Source: Gammaproteobacteria bacterium (GTDB lineage Bacteria; Pseudomonadota; Gammaproteobacteria; Xanthomonadales; Rhodanobacteraceae). From it: a stretch of DNA of 64,000 nt. The notes under the pieces were generated by a model. That model made no database searches, had not been told where the DNA came from, and saw nothing but the letters and a program-made list of their open reading frames with translations. Positions 34,267-44,429 of this stretch are shown one piece after another. A program made the position numbers and the translations under genes. The stretch is from contig JAJPJT010000072.1 in assembly GCA_021324095.1 (NCBI GenBank), positions 1-64,000 on the forward strand, written 5' to 3'. Numbering within the stretch: position 1 is the stretch's first letter; every line of letters starts with the position of its first letter.

Positions 34267-35733
34267 ATGGCTGCCGCACCGACAAAGCGACCGAACAACC
34301 GCCACCACGAACTTCAGCAGGTCATCTCGAACCTGATCCAGGGAGTGCTGCTGCTGGATCCCCGCGGCTCGATCGAATGGGCGAACCAGGCCGCGCTGGA
34401 GATGCACGGCTGCAAGCGGATCGCGCAACTGGGCGGCGATCCCGCCGGATATCGCAAGCGGTTCGTCCTGCGCTATCTCAACAACCACCTGCTGACTGCG
34501 AAGCAATACCCTCTGCATCGCCTGGCCAGGGGCGAGTGCTTCGATGGCATCGCGGTGGAGGTGACGCGTCGGTCGAACGGCGATTTCCGCCGCGTACTTG
34601 AGCTTCGTGGCTTCCAGGTGCTCGGCACACGCGGGGCCGTCGATTCGCTGGCGCTCGTCATCAAGGACATGACCGCCGAGGAATGCGCAGACGAACGCTT
34701 CGAGCGGACGTTCGCAGCCAATCCGGCCCCGGCGGTGATTTTGCAGCTCGATGAGTCACGCTACATCAAGGCCAATCACGGCTTTCTGGAGATGACCGGC
34801 TTCACGGCGAACGAGGTGGTTGGCCGGCCGTTTCGCGACCTGGACGCCTTGCGCGACGCCGAGCATCGCGAGCAGGCCATCGCGGCGATGCGCCAGCATC
34901 GCACCATTCCGCAACAGGAAGCCGTACTTCGGGTCAAGGGCGGCGTCGACAAGTTCGTGATCGTGGCAGGTCAGCCCATCGAAATCGCCGACAAGCCTTG
35001 CGTGTTGTTCACCTTCAACGACCTCGACGCCCGCAAGCGTGCGGAAAACTCGTTGCGGCTCAGCGAGGAGCGGTTCGCCAAGGCTTTCCGGTTGGCGCCG
35101 GTTCCGATGCTGATCTGCGCGAGGTCGGGTTGGCGTGTGTTGGCCGCCAATGACGCCTTTGCTGCGGTGACGGGATACAAGCTTCCGGACATCCAGGGGC
35201 GATCCGTCCGGGAAATCGGATTTTGGGATGCAGCCAAGGTGCTGGAAGATCTGCGGGTCAGCATCGACTCGGGACAGGAAGTGCGTAACCGGGAAGCTCC
35301 GCTGCTGACGCGCGAAGGCGCGACCATCGAGTGCCTGCTCTCGGCCGAGCCGATGTCGATCCGCGACGAGGCCTGCGTGCTTTGCGTGGTGCAGGACATC
35401 ACCGAGCGCAAGCGCTCGGATGCCGACGTGGTCCGCGCGATCGAAACGGTCATGAAGGACACGTCGTGGTTCAGCCACACCGTCCTGGAAAAGCTCGCGC
35501 AGATACGCCATCCCGTGGGTACGCGCGGCGAGCTGGCCGCTTTGACGCCGCGTGAAGCACAAGTGCTCGAATTGATCTGCAAGGGTCACAGCGATTCGGA
35601 GATCGCGGCCACGTTGAAGCTGTCGCGCAACACGGTCCGCAACCATGTCGCGAATCTGTACGGAAAAATCGGGGTGAAGCGCCGCAGCGCCGCGGTCGTC
35701 TGGGGGCGCGAACGCGGCATCGCGAGTTACTGA
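34267..35733 (+). CDS. Multi-PAS LuxR-type transcriptional regulator
   Basis: The 488-residue protein has three PAS-type domains (about 12-135, 145-265 and 275-390; motifs 'IQGVLLLDPRGSIEWANQAALEMHG', 'AVILQLDESRYIKANHGFLEMTGFTANEVVGRPF', 'FRLAPVPMLICARSGWRVLAANDAFAAVTGY'), a linker, and a C-terminal LuxR helix-turn-helix: 'LTPREAQVLELICKGHSDSEIA' and 'SRNTVRNHVANLYGKIGVKRR'. No receiver, autoinducer domain or membrane segment is present, so it probably senses a cytosolic signal. It is encoded just downstream of the divergent CsbD-like gene and converges on the trehalose locus (71-bp gap). Confidence 0.93.
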   Translation: MAAAPTKRPNNRHHELQQVISNLIQGVLLLDPRGSIEWANQAALEMHGCKRIAQLGGDPAGYRKRFVLRYLNNHLLTAKQYPLHRLARGECFDGIAVEVTRRSNGDFRRVLELRGFQVLGTRGAVDSLALVIKDMTAEECADERFERTFAANPAPAVILQLDESRYIKANHGFLEMTGFTANEVVGRPFRDLDALRDAEHREQAIAAMRQHRTIPQQEAVLRVKGGVDKFVIVAGQPIEIADKPCVLFTFNDLDARKRAENSLRLSEERFAKAFRLAPVPMLICARSGWRVLAANDAFAAVTGYKLPDIQGRSVREIGFWDAAKVLEDLRVSIDSGQEVRNREAPLLTREGATIECLLSAEPMSIRDEACVLCVVQDITERKRSDADVVRAIETVMKDTSWFSHTVLEKLAQIRHPVGTRGELAALTPREAQVLELICKGHSDSEIAATLKLSRNTVRNHVANLYGKIGVKRRSAAVVWGRERGIASY

Positions 35734-35804
35734 TCGCGCGCGCCTGGCCCGTGCGAGCCGGCGTTGTCGCGTGTGTACGTGCTTTCTGCAACACCCGGTC
35801 GCGG

Positions 35805-38600
35805 TCACCCGGTCGACAGCACCGCAACCGGAAGATGTTGAAACAACCGGGCGCCACGGAAGACGTGCCTGTCGCGGAACGATTGGCCGCTCAGGACGTC
35901 GGTGAACGCGGCGTCGGCATCGTCGCCGATACGAATGCGCGCCCTTCTTCCCGCCACTGCCAGGCCGGCGCGCAACGATGCCGCGACCACGATGCACTGT
36001 CCGCCGGCGCTGCGCGCGAATGCGATCACCGAATCCCGAGCGTCTTCCGGAACATCCACTGGCCCGACGTCCAAAGCTGTGTAGCCACCCTGTTCGAACA
36101 AGTCCGGCTGCTTCGCACGCAACTGCAACAGCCGGTACAGGACGTACATCTTGATGGCGCCGTCACGCCAGTGTTTTCGCAGGTTGGTTACCGCTTCTGC
36201 GCGCTCCTGCGGCCCGAGCGGATCGAGCGCACGGATTCGCGCCAGCATCCGCCGACGCGTTTCGAAATCCACGCTGCGGCGATTGTCGGGATCGACCAGG
36301 TGCAAGTCCCAGAGCTCGCCGCCCTGGTAGATGTCGGGAACGCCGGGACTAGTCAGCTTGAGCACGAGCTGCACCAGGCTGTTGTGCACGCCCAGTTCGG
36401 CAACGCGTTCCTGCAACGGAAGAAATGACGCGAGGAACCCGTCCTGCTGTTCGCCGTTCAAGATGGCGGCAACGAAGTCACTGGTGGCTTGCTCGTATCC
36501 GATGGCGGGATCGGTCCACGACGAACGTTGCTTCGCTTCGCGGAGCGCCTTCGTCATGTAGGCCTGCACCCTGCGCGTAAACGTGTCGGCCACCGTCTGA
36601 TCCCATGCCTCTTCGGACAATTCAACCGGCCAGGCGCCGATCAACGTCTGGTACAGCAGGTATTCGTCATTGGACTCGGGCGCGAGGACGCCGCCGACGT
36701 CGCGCTTTGCGGAACGGTTGAGGATCGCCCACCGCCGAACGGCCCGCGCCCAGGCCCACGGAATTTCCGTCAGCGCAGCCAAGCGGGCGCGGACATCCTC
36801 CCCGCGCTTGGTGTCGTGGGTGGCCGTCGCAAGCATGCCGTGTGGCCAATGCTGCGCACGTGTCACGTTGGCCGCGTGAAAATCGGCGGCCGTAGTGCCG
36901 AATTGGCGCGGATCGCCGCCCACGTCGTTCAACGCGTCCAGACGGTGATAGCGGTACAGCGCCGTATCCTCGAATCCCTTCGCCATCACGACACTCGTGA
37001 ACTGCTGGAATTTCAGCGCCAGCCGCGTCGCTTCCACGTGCGGTCCTGCAACGCCGCGCGACGTGGGAGGAGCACCCGCGAGCACCGATCCGATGAATTC
37101 GAACATGGCCTTGGCTTCCCCGGGCCAGCGGCGCTGCGCGGCGGCCACGGCTTGTTCGATGTAGTGGAGGTCCGGCGCGGCGGCGGGGCGGCCATCGACG
37201 TAGGTGCGATACACGGGAAACGACGCCGCGATCTCCACCAGCGCCCGGGTCAGATCGCGCAAGGTGTAATCGCGCGCGCGCCAATGGCGTCCCGCGATTC
37301 GATGCAGCCGCCGCGAGAGCGCGCCGAGTTCGCTGCCGAAGCTGGTATCGATGATTTGTTTCTTCGATGCGTAAACGACTTCATCGAAATCAGCGCGCGC
37401 ACCGGTGAACTGCCGGCAGGCTCGCGTCATCGCCGCTTCGCTCGCGCCATTCACGAGAAGCCCGTTCACCTGATTCATGAAGTCGTAGCCGGTCGTCCCC
37501 TGCACCGGCCAATCCGGCCGCAACGCTTCGCCGCGCGAGAGAATTTTTTCGACGACCAGGTAGGCGCGGCCCGGCGCGAGGCGCCGCAGGCGACGGCAGT
37601 ACCGGGCTGGATCGTACAAGCCATCGACATGATCGATGCGCAAGCCGTCCAGCTTGCCTTCTTCGAGAAGCCGATGGACCAGCGCGTGCACGTCGTCGAA
37701 GACGTCGCGCCGCTCCATGCGAATGGCGGCCAATGCTGAGATATCGAAAAACCGCCGATAGTTGATTTCTTCCGAGGCCGTCCGCCAATACGCCAGGCGG
37801 TAATGCTGGCGCTCCAGCAAACGGTGCATCGCGCGAAAGCTGCCCGGCTCGCCGGGAACGCCCGAAAACTGCGCCGCGCCGCGACGCATCGCCGCGTGTA
37901 CCGACGCATCGCCGGCGAGGCGCGCGGCAAGCCGCTCGAACGCGGTGCGCGCACGTCGCACTCCGGCGGGAGTATTCGTCCTGAGGCGGCCGAAGTCGGC
38001 CGCCAAGCCCTGAAGAAGCGGAGCGGCATCATCCGCCTGCCCGACCGCTGCGCGGATCACCCGCGGATAACTGCGCGCTGCGAGCGGGAAGCGATGTTCG
38101 TGGTAACAAACATCCAGGGTGCCGCGCGACGAATCGAACTGCAGCGTCAGCTCGCCGGCTTCGAGTGCCTCCCCGTACGGACGGCCCAGGACCGGCAGCA
38201 GGACCTTGTGGTGCAAGCGCGGCTCAGATGGTGCCCATTCGATGTCGAAATACTCGGCGTAAGGCGACGCCCTGCCCCACGTCAGCACATCGGTCCACCA
38301 GGCGTTTTCCGCCTGCACCACGCCCATGTGATTGGGCACGAAATCCACGATCTGTCGCAATCCCGCCTGGGTCAGCGCACGGTTCAGGCGCTCGAAACCG
38401 TCCTCTCCGCCGAGTTCGGGGTTGAAGGCGTGGTAGTCGACGATGTCGTAGCCATGCGTGCTGCCGGCGCGCGCCTTCAGCCACGGCGACGCATAAAGAT
38501 GGCTCACGCCCAGCGCGGCGAGATAAGGCGCAAGCGCAGCGGCATCGTAGAACGTGAACCCGCGGTTGAACTGCAGCCGATAGGTCGCGCGCGGGATCAT
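35805..38600 (-). CDS. treY: Malto-oligosyltrehalose synthase TreY
   Basis: TreY isomerises the reducing-end alpha-1,4 bond of malto-oligosaccharides to alpha-1,1, making maltooligosyltrehalose for TreZ. The ATG at 38600 overlaps the malQ stop by 4 bp (ATGA) and gives 931 residues, somewhat longer than the typical 720-830 of many TreYs. The start 'MIPRATYRLQFNRGFTF' is the family N-terminus. GH13 motifs are 'IVDFVPNHMG', 'LDGLRIDHVDGLYDP' (nucleophile Asp), 'AYLVVEKIL' (Glu) and 'TATHDTKRGEDVRARL' (Asp). It is the last gene of the trehalose-glucan operon. Confidence 0.95.
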   Translation of the reverse strand: MIPRATYRLQFNRGFTFYDAAALAPYLAALGVSHLYASPWLKARAGSTHGYDIVDYHAFNPELGGEDGFERLNRALTQAGLRQIVDFVPNHMGVVQAENAWWTDVLTWGRASPYAEYFDIEWAPSEPRLHHKVLLPVLGRPYGEALEAGELTLQFDSSRGTLDVCYHEHRFPLAARSYPRVIRAAVGQADDAAPLLQGLAADFGRLRTNTPAGVRRARTAFERLAARLAGDASVHAAMRRGAAQFSGVPGEPGSFRAMHRLLERQHYRLAYWRTASEEINYRRFFDISALAAIRMERRDVFDDVHALVHRLLEEGKLDGLRIDHVDGLYDPARYCRRLRRLAPGRAYLVVEKILSRGEALRPDWPVQGTTGYDFMNQVNGLLVNGASEAAMTRACRQFTGARADFDEVVYASKKQIIDTSFGSELGALSRRLHRIAGRHWRARDYTLRDLTRALVEIAASFPVYRTYVDGRPAAAPDLHYIEQAVAAAQRRWPGEAKAMFEFIGSVLAGAPPTSRGVAGPHVEATRLALKFQQFTSVVMAKGFEDTALYRYHRLDALNDVGGDPRQFGTTAADFHAANVTRAQHWPHGMLATATHDTKRGEDVRARLAALTEIPWAWARAVRRWAILNRSAKRDVGGVLAPESNDEYLLYQTLIGAWPVELSEEAWDQTVADTFTRRVQAYMTKALREAKQRSSWTDPAIGYEQATSDFVAAILNGEQQDGFLASFLPLQERVAELGVHNSLVQLVLKLTSPGVPDIYQGGELWDLHLVDPDNRRSVDFETRRRMLARIRALDPLGPQERAEAVTNLRKHWRDGAIKMYVLYRLLQLRAKQPDLFEQGGYTALDVGPVDVPEDARDSVIAFARSAGGQCIVVAASLRAGLAVAGRRARIRIGDDADAAFTDVLSGQSFRDRHVFRGARLFQHLPVAVLSTG

Positions 38601-40465
38601 TGCGGATGATCGCTCCGTCCGTCGGCGTTGAGTCTCGCGGCGGTCCTGCGCATCCGCGGGTCCTCCAGTGCTTCGCCAAGCGGGCGCGACAGGCGCGCCC
38701 GCCAGTTCGGATACTCGCCGGATGTACCGGGCACGTTCACCTGCACGCGCTCGCCCAACACATCGGCCAACTGCACCATCAGCAGTTTGCACGGCGTCAG
38801 CGACAGGTACGCATACAGTTCCTCGACCGGGGCATCTTCGGGCACGCTGTTGTCCGCGTAGAGCCCTTCGCTCCTCAGCCGGTCCACCAGCGCGTGCCGC
38901 GCGCGTTCGCGGCTGGTGAACTCGCGCGCCTGTGCCTCGCGGTCCGGCCACAGTCGCAGCCGTTCGCGCAAGTTGATATCGTCGCCGCGCCACCACATCG
39001 GCAGGGACGGCAAATCGTGGGTGCCTGCCGCGACGAGCGCCTCGGCGGGAAATGCGTCCGGACGCGGAAATTCGCCATCGCGGTCCTCGAAATACAGCAG
39101 CCGGCACGAGAGGATCCCTGCCGTATGCATCGCTTCCCGCAGTCCGGGCGGCACGGTTCCCAGGTCCTCGCCTATCGCCAGGCAATGATGATGCCGGCTC
39201 TGGTCCACGAGCAGAGCCAGCAAGGCGCGCCAGGGATAACGCACGTACGCACCGGCCGAAGGTTCGGCCCGCGCCGGAATCCAGAAAAACCGCATCAGGC
39301 CCAGGATGTGGTCGATCCGCAACGCCCCTATCTGCTGCATCGTGTCCCGCAGCAGATCGCCATAGTGCGCGACGGCATGATCCGGCTTCAGGGGCGGCAA
39401 GCGCCAATCCTGACCGCGCAGGTTGAGCGCGTCGGGGGGCGCGCCGATCGTGACCATTCGCACGAACGCTTCCTGCGCGCTCCAGACTTCCGCGCCGTCG
39501 GGGGCGGCACCCACCGCGAGGTCCGCATACACGCCGATGCTCATGCCGCACGCGCGCACCACGGCATTCACACGTTGAAGCTGCAGCGCAGCCTGCCACT
39601 GCACGTACTCATGGAACTCGACGGCTTCCAGGTGCCCGGACGCGAACCTCTCGACGTCCAGGGACGCGGCATCCCGCAAAGCAGCCGGCCAGCGGTGCCA
39701 GTCGACTTCCTGCTGGACTTCCGCGATCACGTGGAAAACCGCGAAGCTGCGCAATGCTGCGCCGCGTTCGCGCCGGAATGCCCGAAACGCAGCGGCACGC
39801 GGATCGCGCTCGCGGCCGAGGCACCGGCGCCGAAACTCCCGGTAAAGCATCGCGAGCACGGGCCATTTCAACGACGTGACGCTCGCATAATCGACCCACG
39901 CCGCTGCACGCGCATCGCGCAGCCGCCGCTGGAAATCCGGCCTCGCGATGTATTCATGCGCCGCGGCGCACCTCTCGAAGTCGTCGATGGCCTCGATATC
40001 CAGATAAAGAGGATTGATGAAGCGCCTGCTGCTCGGCGCGTACGGGCTGGCCTGCTCGGGATGCCAGGGAAACAATGCGTGCAGGGGATTGATCCCGACG
40101 ACCGCGGCGCCGAGCGAAGCCGCTCCCCGCACGAGCGTCGCCAGATCGGAAAAATCACCGATGCCCCAGTTGCGTGCCGATTTCAAGCCGTACAACTGCA
40201 CGGAAATGCCCCAGCGCCGGCCATCGTGTTCCAGGACCGGCGGACGCCAGGCACGACTCGCGCGAGGCGGCGTGGGGAATGCTCCGTCGCCCGGACTTCG
40301 CTCCAGCGCAGAGGACAACCGGGGTTCTTCTCCGCCTCCGCGGCCGAACCCCATGGCTTCCAGCAGCGCCCGTTGCGTGGCCTTCGAGGCAATCCGGCGC
40401 TCGCCCCAACTGTCCACGTATTCCAATTCGATACCGGCACCTTGGGCGAGCTCGCGCAACCTCAT
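38597..40465 (-). CDS. malQ: 4-alpha-glucanotransferase (amylomaltase)
   Basis: MalQ (GH77) transfers glucan chains between malto-oligosaccharides, feeding TreY with longer substrates. The ATG at 40465 has a GGAG site 6 nt upstream and overlaps the treZ stop by 4 bp; an earlier ATG at 40477 would add four residues. The 622-residue protein has the GH77 signatures 'GINPLHALFPWHPEQASPYAPSSRRFINPLYLDIE', 'ALRIDHILGLMRFFWIP' (nucleophile Asp), 'AIGEDLGTVP' (Glu) and 'TGTHDLPSLPMWW'-like 'AGTHDLPSLPMWWRG' (Asp). It lies between treZ and treY. Confidence 0.95.
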   Translation of the reverse strand: MRLRELAQGAGIELEYVDSWGERRIASKATQRALLEAMGFGRGGGEEPRLSSALERSPGDGAFPTPPRASRAWRPPVLEHDGRRWGISVQLYGLKSARNWGIGDFSDLATLVRGAASLGAAVVGINPLHALFPWHPEQASPYAPSSRRFINPLYLDIEAIDDFERCAAAHEYIARPDFQRRLRDARAAAWVDYASVTSLKWPVLAMLYREFRRRCLGRERDPRAAAFRAFRRERGAALRSFAVFHVIAEVQQEVDWHRWPAALRDAASLDVERFASGHLEAVEFHEYVQWQAALQLQRVNAVVRACGMSIGVYADLAVGAAPDGAEVWSAQEAFVRMVTIGAPPDALNLRGQDWRLPPLKPDHAVAHYGDLLRDTMQQIGALRIDHILGLMRFFWIPARAEPSAGAYVRYPWRALLALLVDQSRHHHCLAIGEDLGTVPPGLREAMHTAGILSCRLLYFEDRDGEFPRPDAFPAEALVAAGTHDLPSLPMWWRGDDINLRERLRLWPDREAQAREFTSRERARHALVDRLRSEGLYADNSVPEDAPVEELYAYLSLTPCKLLMVQLADVLGERVQVNVPGTSGEYPNWRARLSRPLGEALEDPRMRRTAARLNADGRSDHPQ

Positions 40466-42288
40466 TCGCAGCTCCATGCGACCGAATAAGGCGGCAAATC
40501 ACCCGGATGCAAACGGGCCGCCAGGTTGCGCGTGGCGAACAGCCGGCGCCCGGGCAATGATCCGTCGGCCGCGACCGCCGTGTCCGCGGCGAGATTGGCG
40601 ATCAGGTGCAGGCATGCACCGTCCGCCAACCGCCATTTCACCTGGAAGGCACAGGCATCCAGCGATTCGTAGCGGCCGCCGTGCGAATCCTCGCGAAGGT
40701 ACGGCACGATGTCACGGCTTCGAATGGCCAGCAGTTCCCGCACGTACGCAAGCCGGTGCGATCCGGCGACGGATTCTGCCGCCGACCAGTCCAGCCGTGA
40801 GGCAGACACCGTCGACTCGGCGTTGGGATCCGCGATCCGCTCGCGCGCGGCGGGATCGGAAAATGGGGCGAACTTTCCGAATTCGCGCCGCCGTCCCTCG
40901 CGCACCGCATCCGCGAGTTCGCCGCGGTAGTCGCAAAAAAAGAGGAATGGCTGGTTGGCTCCCCATTCCTCGCCCATGAACAGCAGCGGGATCGACGGCG
41001 CCAGGAGCAATATCGCCAAAAGCGCTTCCACCGCCTGCGGATCGGCGATCGCGGCAAGGCGCTCGCCGAACGCGCGGTTGCCGATCTGATCGTGGTTCTG
41101 CAGGAAATTGACGAAGGCGAGCGGCGGCAATCGCGCGCTGGGTTCGCCACGCGCGCGACCGCGATACGCGGAGAACTCGCCCTGATACACATAACCTTCG
41201 GCGAGCGCGCGCGCGAGTGCGCCGGCCGGCGCGTCCGCGTAGTCCATGTAGTAGCCACCGTCCTCCCCCGTGACGAGCGCGTGCGCCGCATGATGGAAAT
41301 CATCGTTCCACTGGGCGTCGTACCACTTCGGGGATGCACCATCCCGCTCCAGCCAACGGGCGGCGTTCGCGTCATTTTCCAGCACCAGATGGACGAGCCG
41401 GTCCGGGTGCGTCAGACGAATGGTCGAAGCGATCTCGGCGAGGATGTGCGGGTCGCCCGTGTCCCGGATCTGGTCCGCCGCGTCAAACCGGAGGCCATCG
41501 AAGCGGTATTCGTCGAGCCAGTAAAGCGCGTTGTGGATGAAATAGTTGCGCACGACAGCTTGCGCAAAATCGATGGCCTCGCCCCAGGGCGTGCGGTAAG
41601 CGTCCGTGAAGAACTGCGGTGCGTACGCGCCGAGATAGTTGCCGCTGGGGCCGAAATGGTTGTAGACCACGTCCAGGAACATCATGAGCCCGCATTCGTG
41701 CGCGGCGTCGATCAGCGCCTTCAGGGATTCGGGGCGTCCATAGCTCGCGTCGGGCGCGAAGGGTTGCACCCCGTCGTAGCCCCAGTTGCGGCGGCCTTCG
41801 AAGTCCGATAGCGGCATCAGTTCCACCGCGGTCACACCGAGCGTTGCAAGGTGCTCGAGTTTGCGGCGCACGCCGTCGTAGTCTCCGGCGAATGCACCGA
41901 CGTGCAGCTCGTACAGGATCGCTTCGCGCCAGGGCCGGCCACGCCATCCGGGCACGCGCCATGCATATCCGGCGGGGTCGATGACTTCACTTGGCCCGTG
42001 GACGTCGCGGGGCTGGAAGCGCGAAGCGGGATCGGGCACGCGCTGGCCGCTGTCCAGTTCGTACAGATAGCGGGAGCCGGGCACCGCTGCATCGGTGATG
42101 CATTCGAACCAGCCGTTCTGGCCGCGCGTCATCGGCAGACGGCGCTCACCGGCACCGGCATCGACCACCAGCGTGGGAGTCCGCTCCATCGGCGCCCATA
42201 CGCGGAAGCGCACGCAGGAATCCTGCACCTCGGCGCCGAACGGCATTGAGTGGGCAAAGTGCATCTTCTGTCCCTGACCTGCAGCCAT
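40462..42288 (-). CDS. treZ: Malto-oligosyltrehalose trehalohydrolase TreZ
   Basis: TreZ cleaves the trehalose end off maltooligosyltrehalose made by TreY. The ATG at 42288 is 20 bp after the glgX stop; a second candidate at 42264 (MHFAHSMPFG) would shorten it by eight residues. The 608-residue protein has an N-terminal CBM48-like domain ('DSCVRFRVWAPMERTPTLVVD') and a GH13 barrel with 'MFLDVVYNHFGPSGNY', 'FDGLRFDAADQI' (Asp), 'LVLENDANA' (Glu) and 'QNHDQIGNRAFG' (Asp), typical of TreZ. Confidence 0.95.
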   Translation of the reverse strand: MAAGQGQKMHFAHSMPFGAEVQDSCVRFRVWAPMERTPTLVVDAGAGERRLPMTRGQNGWFECITDAAVPGSRYLYELDSGQRVPDPASRFQPRDVHGPSEVIDPAGYAWRVPGWRGRPWREAILYELHVGAFAGDYDGVRRKLEHLATLGVTAVELMPLSDFEGRRNWGYDGVQPFAPDASYGRPESLKALIDAAHECGLMMFLDVVYNHFGPSGNYLGAYAPQFFTDAYRTPWGEAIDFAQAVVRNYFIHNALYWLDEYRFDGLRFDAADQIRDTGDPHILAEIASTIRLTHPDRLVHLVLENDANAARWLERDGASPKWYDAQWNDDFHHAAHALVTGEDGGYYMDYADAPAGALARALAEGYVYQGEFSAYRGRARGEPSARLPPLAFVNFLQNHDQIGNRAFGERLAAIADPQAVEALLAILLLAPSIPLLFMGEEWGANQPFLFFCDYRGELADAVREGRRREFGKFAPFSDPAARERIADPNAESTVSASRLDWSAAESVAGSHRLAYVRELLAIRSRDIVPYLREDSHGGRYESLDACAFQVKWRLADGACLHLIANLAADTAVAADGSLPGRRLFATRNLAARLHPGDLPPYSVAWSCE

Positions 42289-42308
42289 CGTCCCTGCGAT
42301 CCGTCCGG

Positions 42309-44429
42309 TCAAACCTCCACGGCCAAATGGAACAGCACCACTGCGCGCGCGTCCAGCGGGTAAGCCTCGCCGAAATCGTGCAGCATCAGGTCCGGCCGAC
42401 GATCCGCGGCCATCAACTCCACCCAACCTGCGCCGAACGGCAGTCCCGGCAAGACAAAGGACACCACCCCTTCACTGCCGTTCAACACCAGCAACAGGAT
42501 TTCGTCCGGGGGCGGCGCATCGATCGAGGTGTCGGCGCGGCCGTTCAGAAGCAGGCCGACACTGCGCGCTTCGGGATCCTGCCAGCGCTCCGGCGTCATT
42601 TCGCCACCTTCCGGCGCGTACCAGGTGATGTCCTTCACGCCGTGTTCGCATACGGCCCAGCCGTGCAGGAAACGCGGCCAGCGCAATGCCGGATGCCGCC
42701 GGCGCAGCCTCAGCAGAAGACGCACGAACGCGACGTCGTCGCGCGCCGCGTCGTCGATGGCGTCCCAATCGACCCAACTGGTTTCGTTGTCCTGCGCGTA
42801 GGCGTTGTTGTTGCCTTGCTGGGTGCGGCCGAACTCGTCGCCGGCGAGCAGCATCGGCGTGCCCTGGGAGAACAGGAGCGTCGCCAGCATGTTGCGGCGT
42901 TGTTTCCTCCGCGACGCAATGATTTGTCCGTCGTCGCTCGGCCCCTCGACACCGAAATTGCGGCTCAGCCCGTCGTCCCGCCCATCCCGGTTTTCCTCGC
43001 CGTTGGCCTCGTTGTGCTTGCGCTCGTACGAAACCAGATCCTGCAAGGTGAACCCGTCATGGTTCGTGACGAAGTTGATGCTGGCGCGCGGATGCCTGCC
43101 GTCGTGGTCGAACAGGTCTGCCGAACCGGTCAGTCGCGTCGCGAGTTCCGGAAGCGCGCCGGGATCGCCGCGCCAGAACCGCCGGGCGCTATCGCGATAG
43201 CGATCGTTCCACTCCGACCATCCTCCGCCGAAGCAGCCAAGCTGATAGCCGCCGGGGCCGAGATCCCAGGGTTCCGCAATCAGCTTGACCCGTGCGAGCA
43301 AGGGATCCTGGTGCAAGGCATTGAAGAAACTGCAATGCGCATCGAACCCGGCGGGGCCGCGCCCGAGCGCGGTCGCCAGATCGAAGCGAAAGCCGTCCAC
43401 GTGCACTTCGGCTGCCCAGTAACGCAGGCTGTCCATGACCATCTGCATCACGCGCGGATGCGAGAGATTCAGGCTGTTCCCGGTGCCGGTGTCGTCGATG
43501 CACTCGCGGGGCGCATCCGGTTTCAGCCGGTAATAGCTGGCGTTGTCGATGCCTCGAAAGCACAAGGTTGGACCGAGCTGGTTGCCCTCCCCGGTATGGT
43601 TGTACACGACGTCGAGGATCACCTCGATGCCGGCGTCGTGCAGGCGCGCCACCATCATCTTGAACTCGTACAGCTTTCCGGTTGAGAGGTACCTCGGTTC
43701 GGGCGCAAAAAAGCCGATCGTGTCGTAGCCCCAGTAATTGCGGAGGCCCTTCTCGACCAGATGCCGGCTGTCGATGTGCGCATGCACCGGCAGCAGTTCC
43801 ACCGCCGTGATGCCGAGGTCTCTCAGGTAGTCGATGACCGGAGCGCTGGCCAGGCCCGCGGCCGTGCCGCGCAATGGATTCGGCAACTCCGGATGGCGCA
43901 TCGTGAAGCCGCGCAAGTGCGCTTCATAGATCACCGTCTCGCTCCAACGGCGGGAAAGGCGCTGCTCGATGCCCCAACTGAAAGCCGGATCGATGACTTC
44001 GCACTTCGGCATGGCGCGCGCGCTGTCGCGCCGGTCGAATGAAAGGTCCCCCCGCGGCGAACCGACGCGATAACCGAACAGCGCATCCGACCACCGGACC
44101 TCGCCGCGGATCATCCGCGCGTAGGGGTCGAGCAACAACTTGTGCGGGTTGAAGCGGTGCCCGTGTTCGGGCTCGTACGGTCCGTGGACCCGATAGCCAT
44201 ACAGCACGCCCGGCGCCGCATCGGGCAGATAGCCGTGCCAGACGTGGTCGGTGTATTCGGGCAGCACGATCCGTTCTGTCTCGCGCGCATCGACGCGCGG
44301 GAACAGGCAAAGCTCGACTTTCGTCGCGTGCGCCGAGAACAGCGCAAAGTTCACGCCGCGGCCGTCCCAGGTCGCGCCGAGCGGCCAGGGATGCCCCGGC
44401 AGGACGCGCTGGCCGCTACGGCTGGCCAT
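42309..44429 (-). CDS. glgX: Glycogen debranching enzyme GlgX
   Basis: GlgX hydrolyses alpha-1,6 branches, preferring short outer chains, so it links glucan breakdown to TreY/MalQ. The 706-residue length fits the family. It has a CBM48 domain ('[28 protein letters not shown]'), '[27 protein letters not shown]', and the GH13 core with '[20 protein letters not shown]', '[13 protein letters not shown]' (Asp), '[16 protein letters not shown]' (Glu) and '[16 protein letters not shown]' (Asp). Its start overlaps the glgB end by 14 bp. Confidence 0.97.
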   Translation of the reverse strand: MASRSGQRVLPGHPWPLGATWDGRGVNFALFSAHATKVELCLFPRVDARETERIVLPEYTDHVWHGYLPDAAPGVLYGYRVHGPYEPEHGHRFNPHKLLLDPYARMIRGEVRWSDALFGYRVGSPRGDLSFDRRDSARAMPKCEVIDPAFSWGIEQRLSRRWSETVIYEAHLRGFTMRHPELPNPLRGTAAGLASAPVIDYLRDLGITAVELLPVHAHIDSRHLVEKGLRNYWGYDTIGFFAPEPRYLSTGKLYEFKMMVARLHDAGIEVILDVVYNHTGEGNQLGPTLCFRGIDNASYYRLKPDAPRECIDDTGTGNSLNLSHPRVMQMVMDSLRYWAAEVHVDGFRFDLATALGRGPAGFDAHCSFFNALHQDPLLARVKLIAEPWDLGPGGYQLGCFGGGWSEWNDRYRDSARRFWRGDPGALPELATRLTGSADLFDHDGRHPRASINFVTNHDGFTLQDLVSYERKHNEANGEENRDGRDDGLSRNFGVEGPSDDGQIIASRRKQRRNMLATLLFSQGTPMLLAGDEFGRTQQGNNNAYAQDNETSWVDWDAIDDAARDDVAFVRLLLRLRRRHPALRWPRFLHGWAVCEHGVKDITWYAPEGGEMTPERWQDPEARSVGLLLNGRADTSIDAPPPDEILLLVLNGSEGVVSFVLPGLPFGAGWVELMAADRRPDLMLHDFGEAYPLDARAVVLFHLAVEV

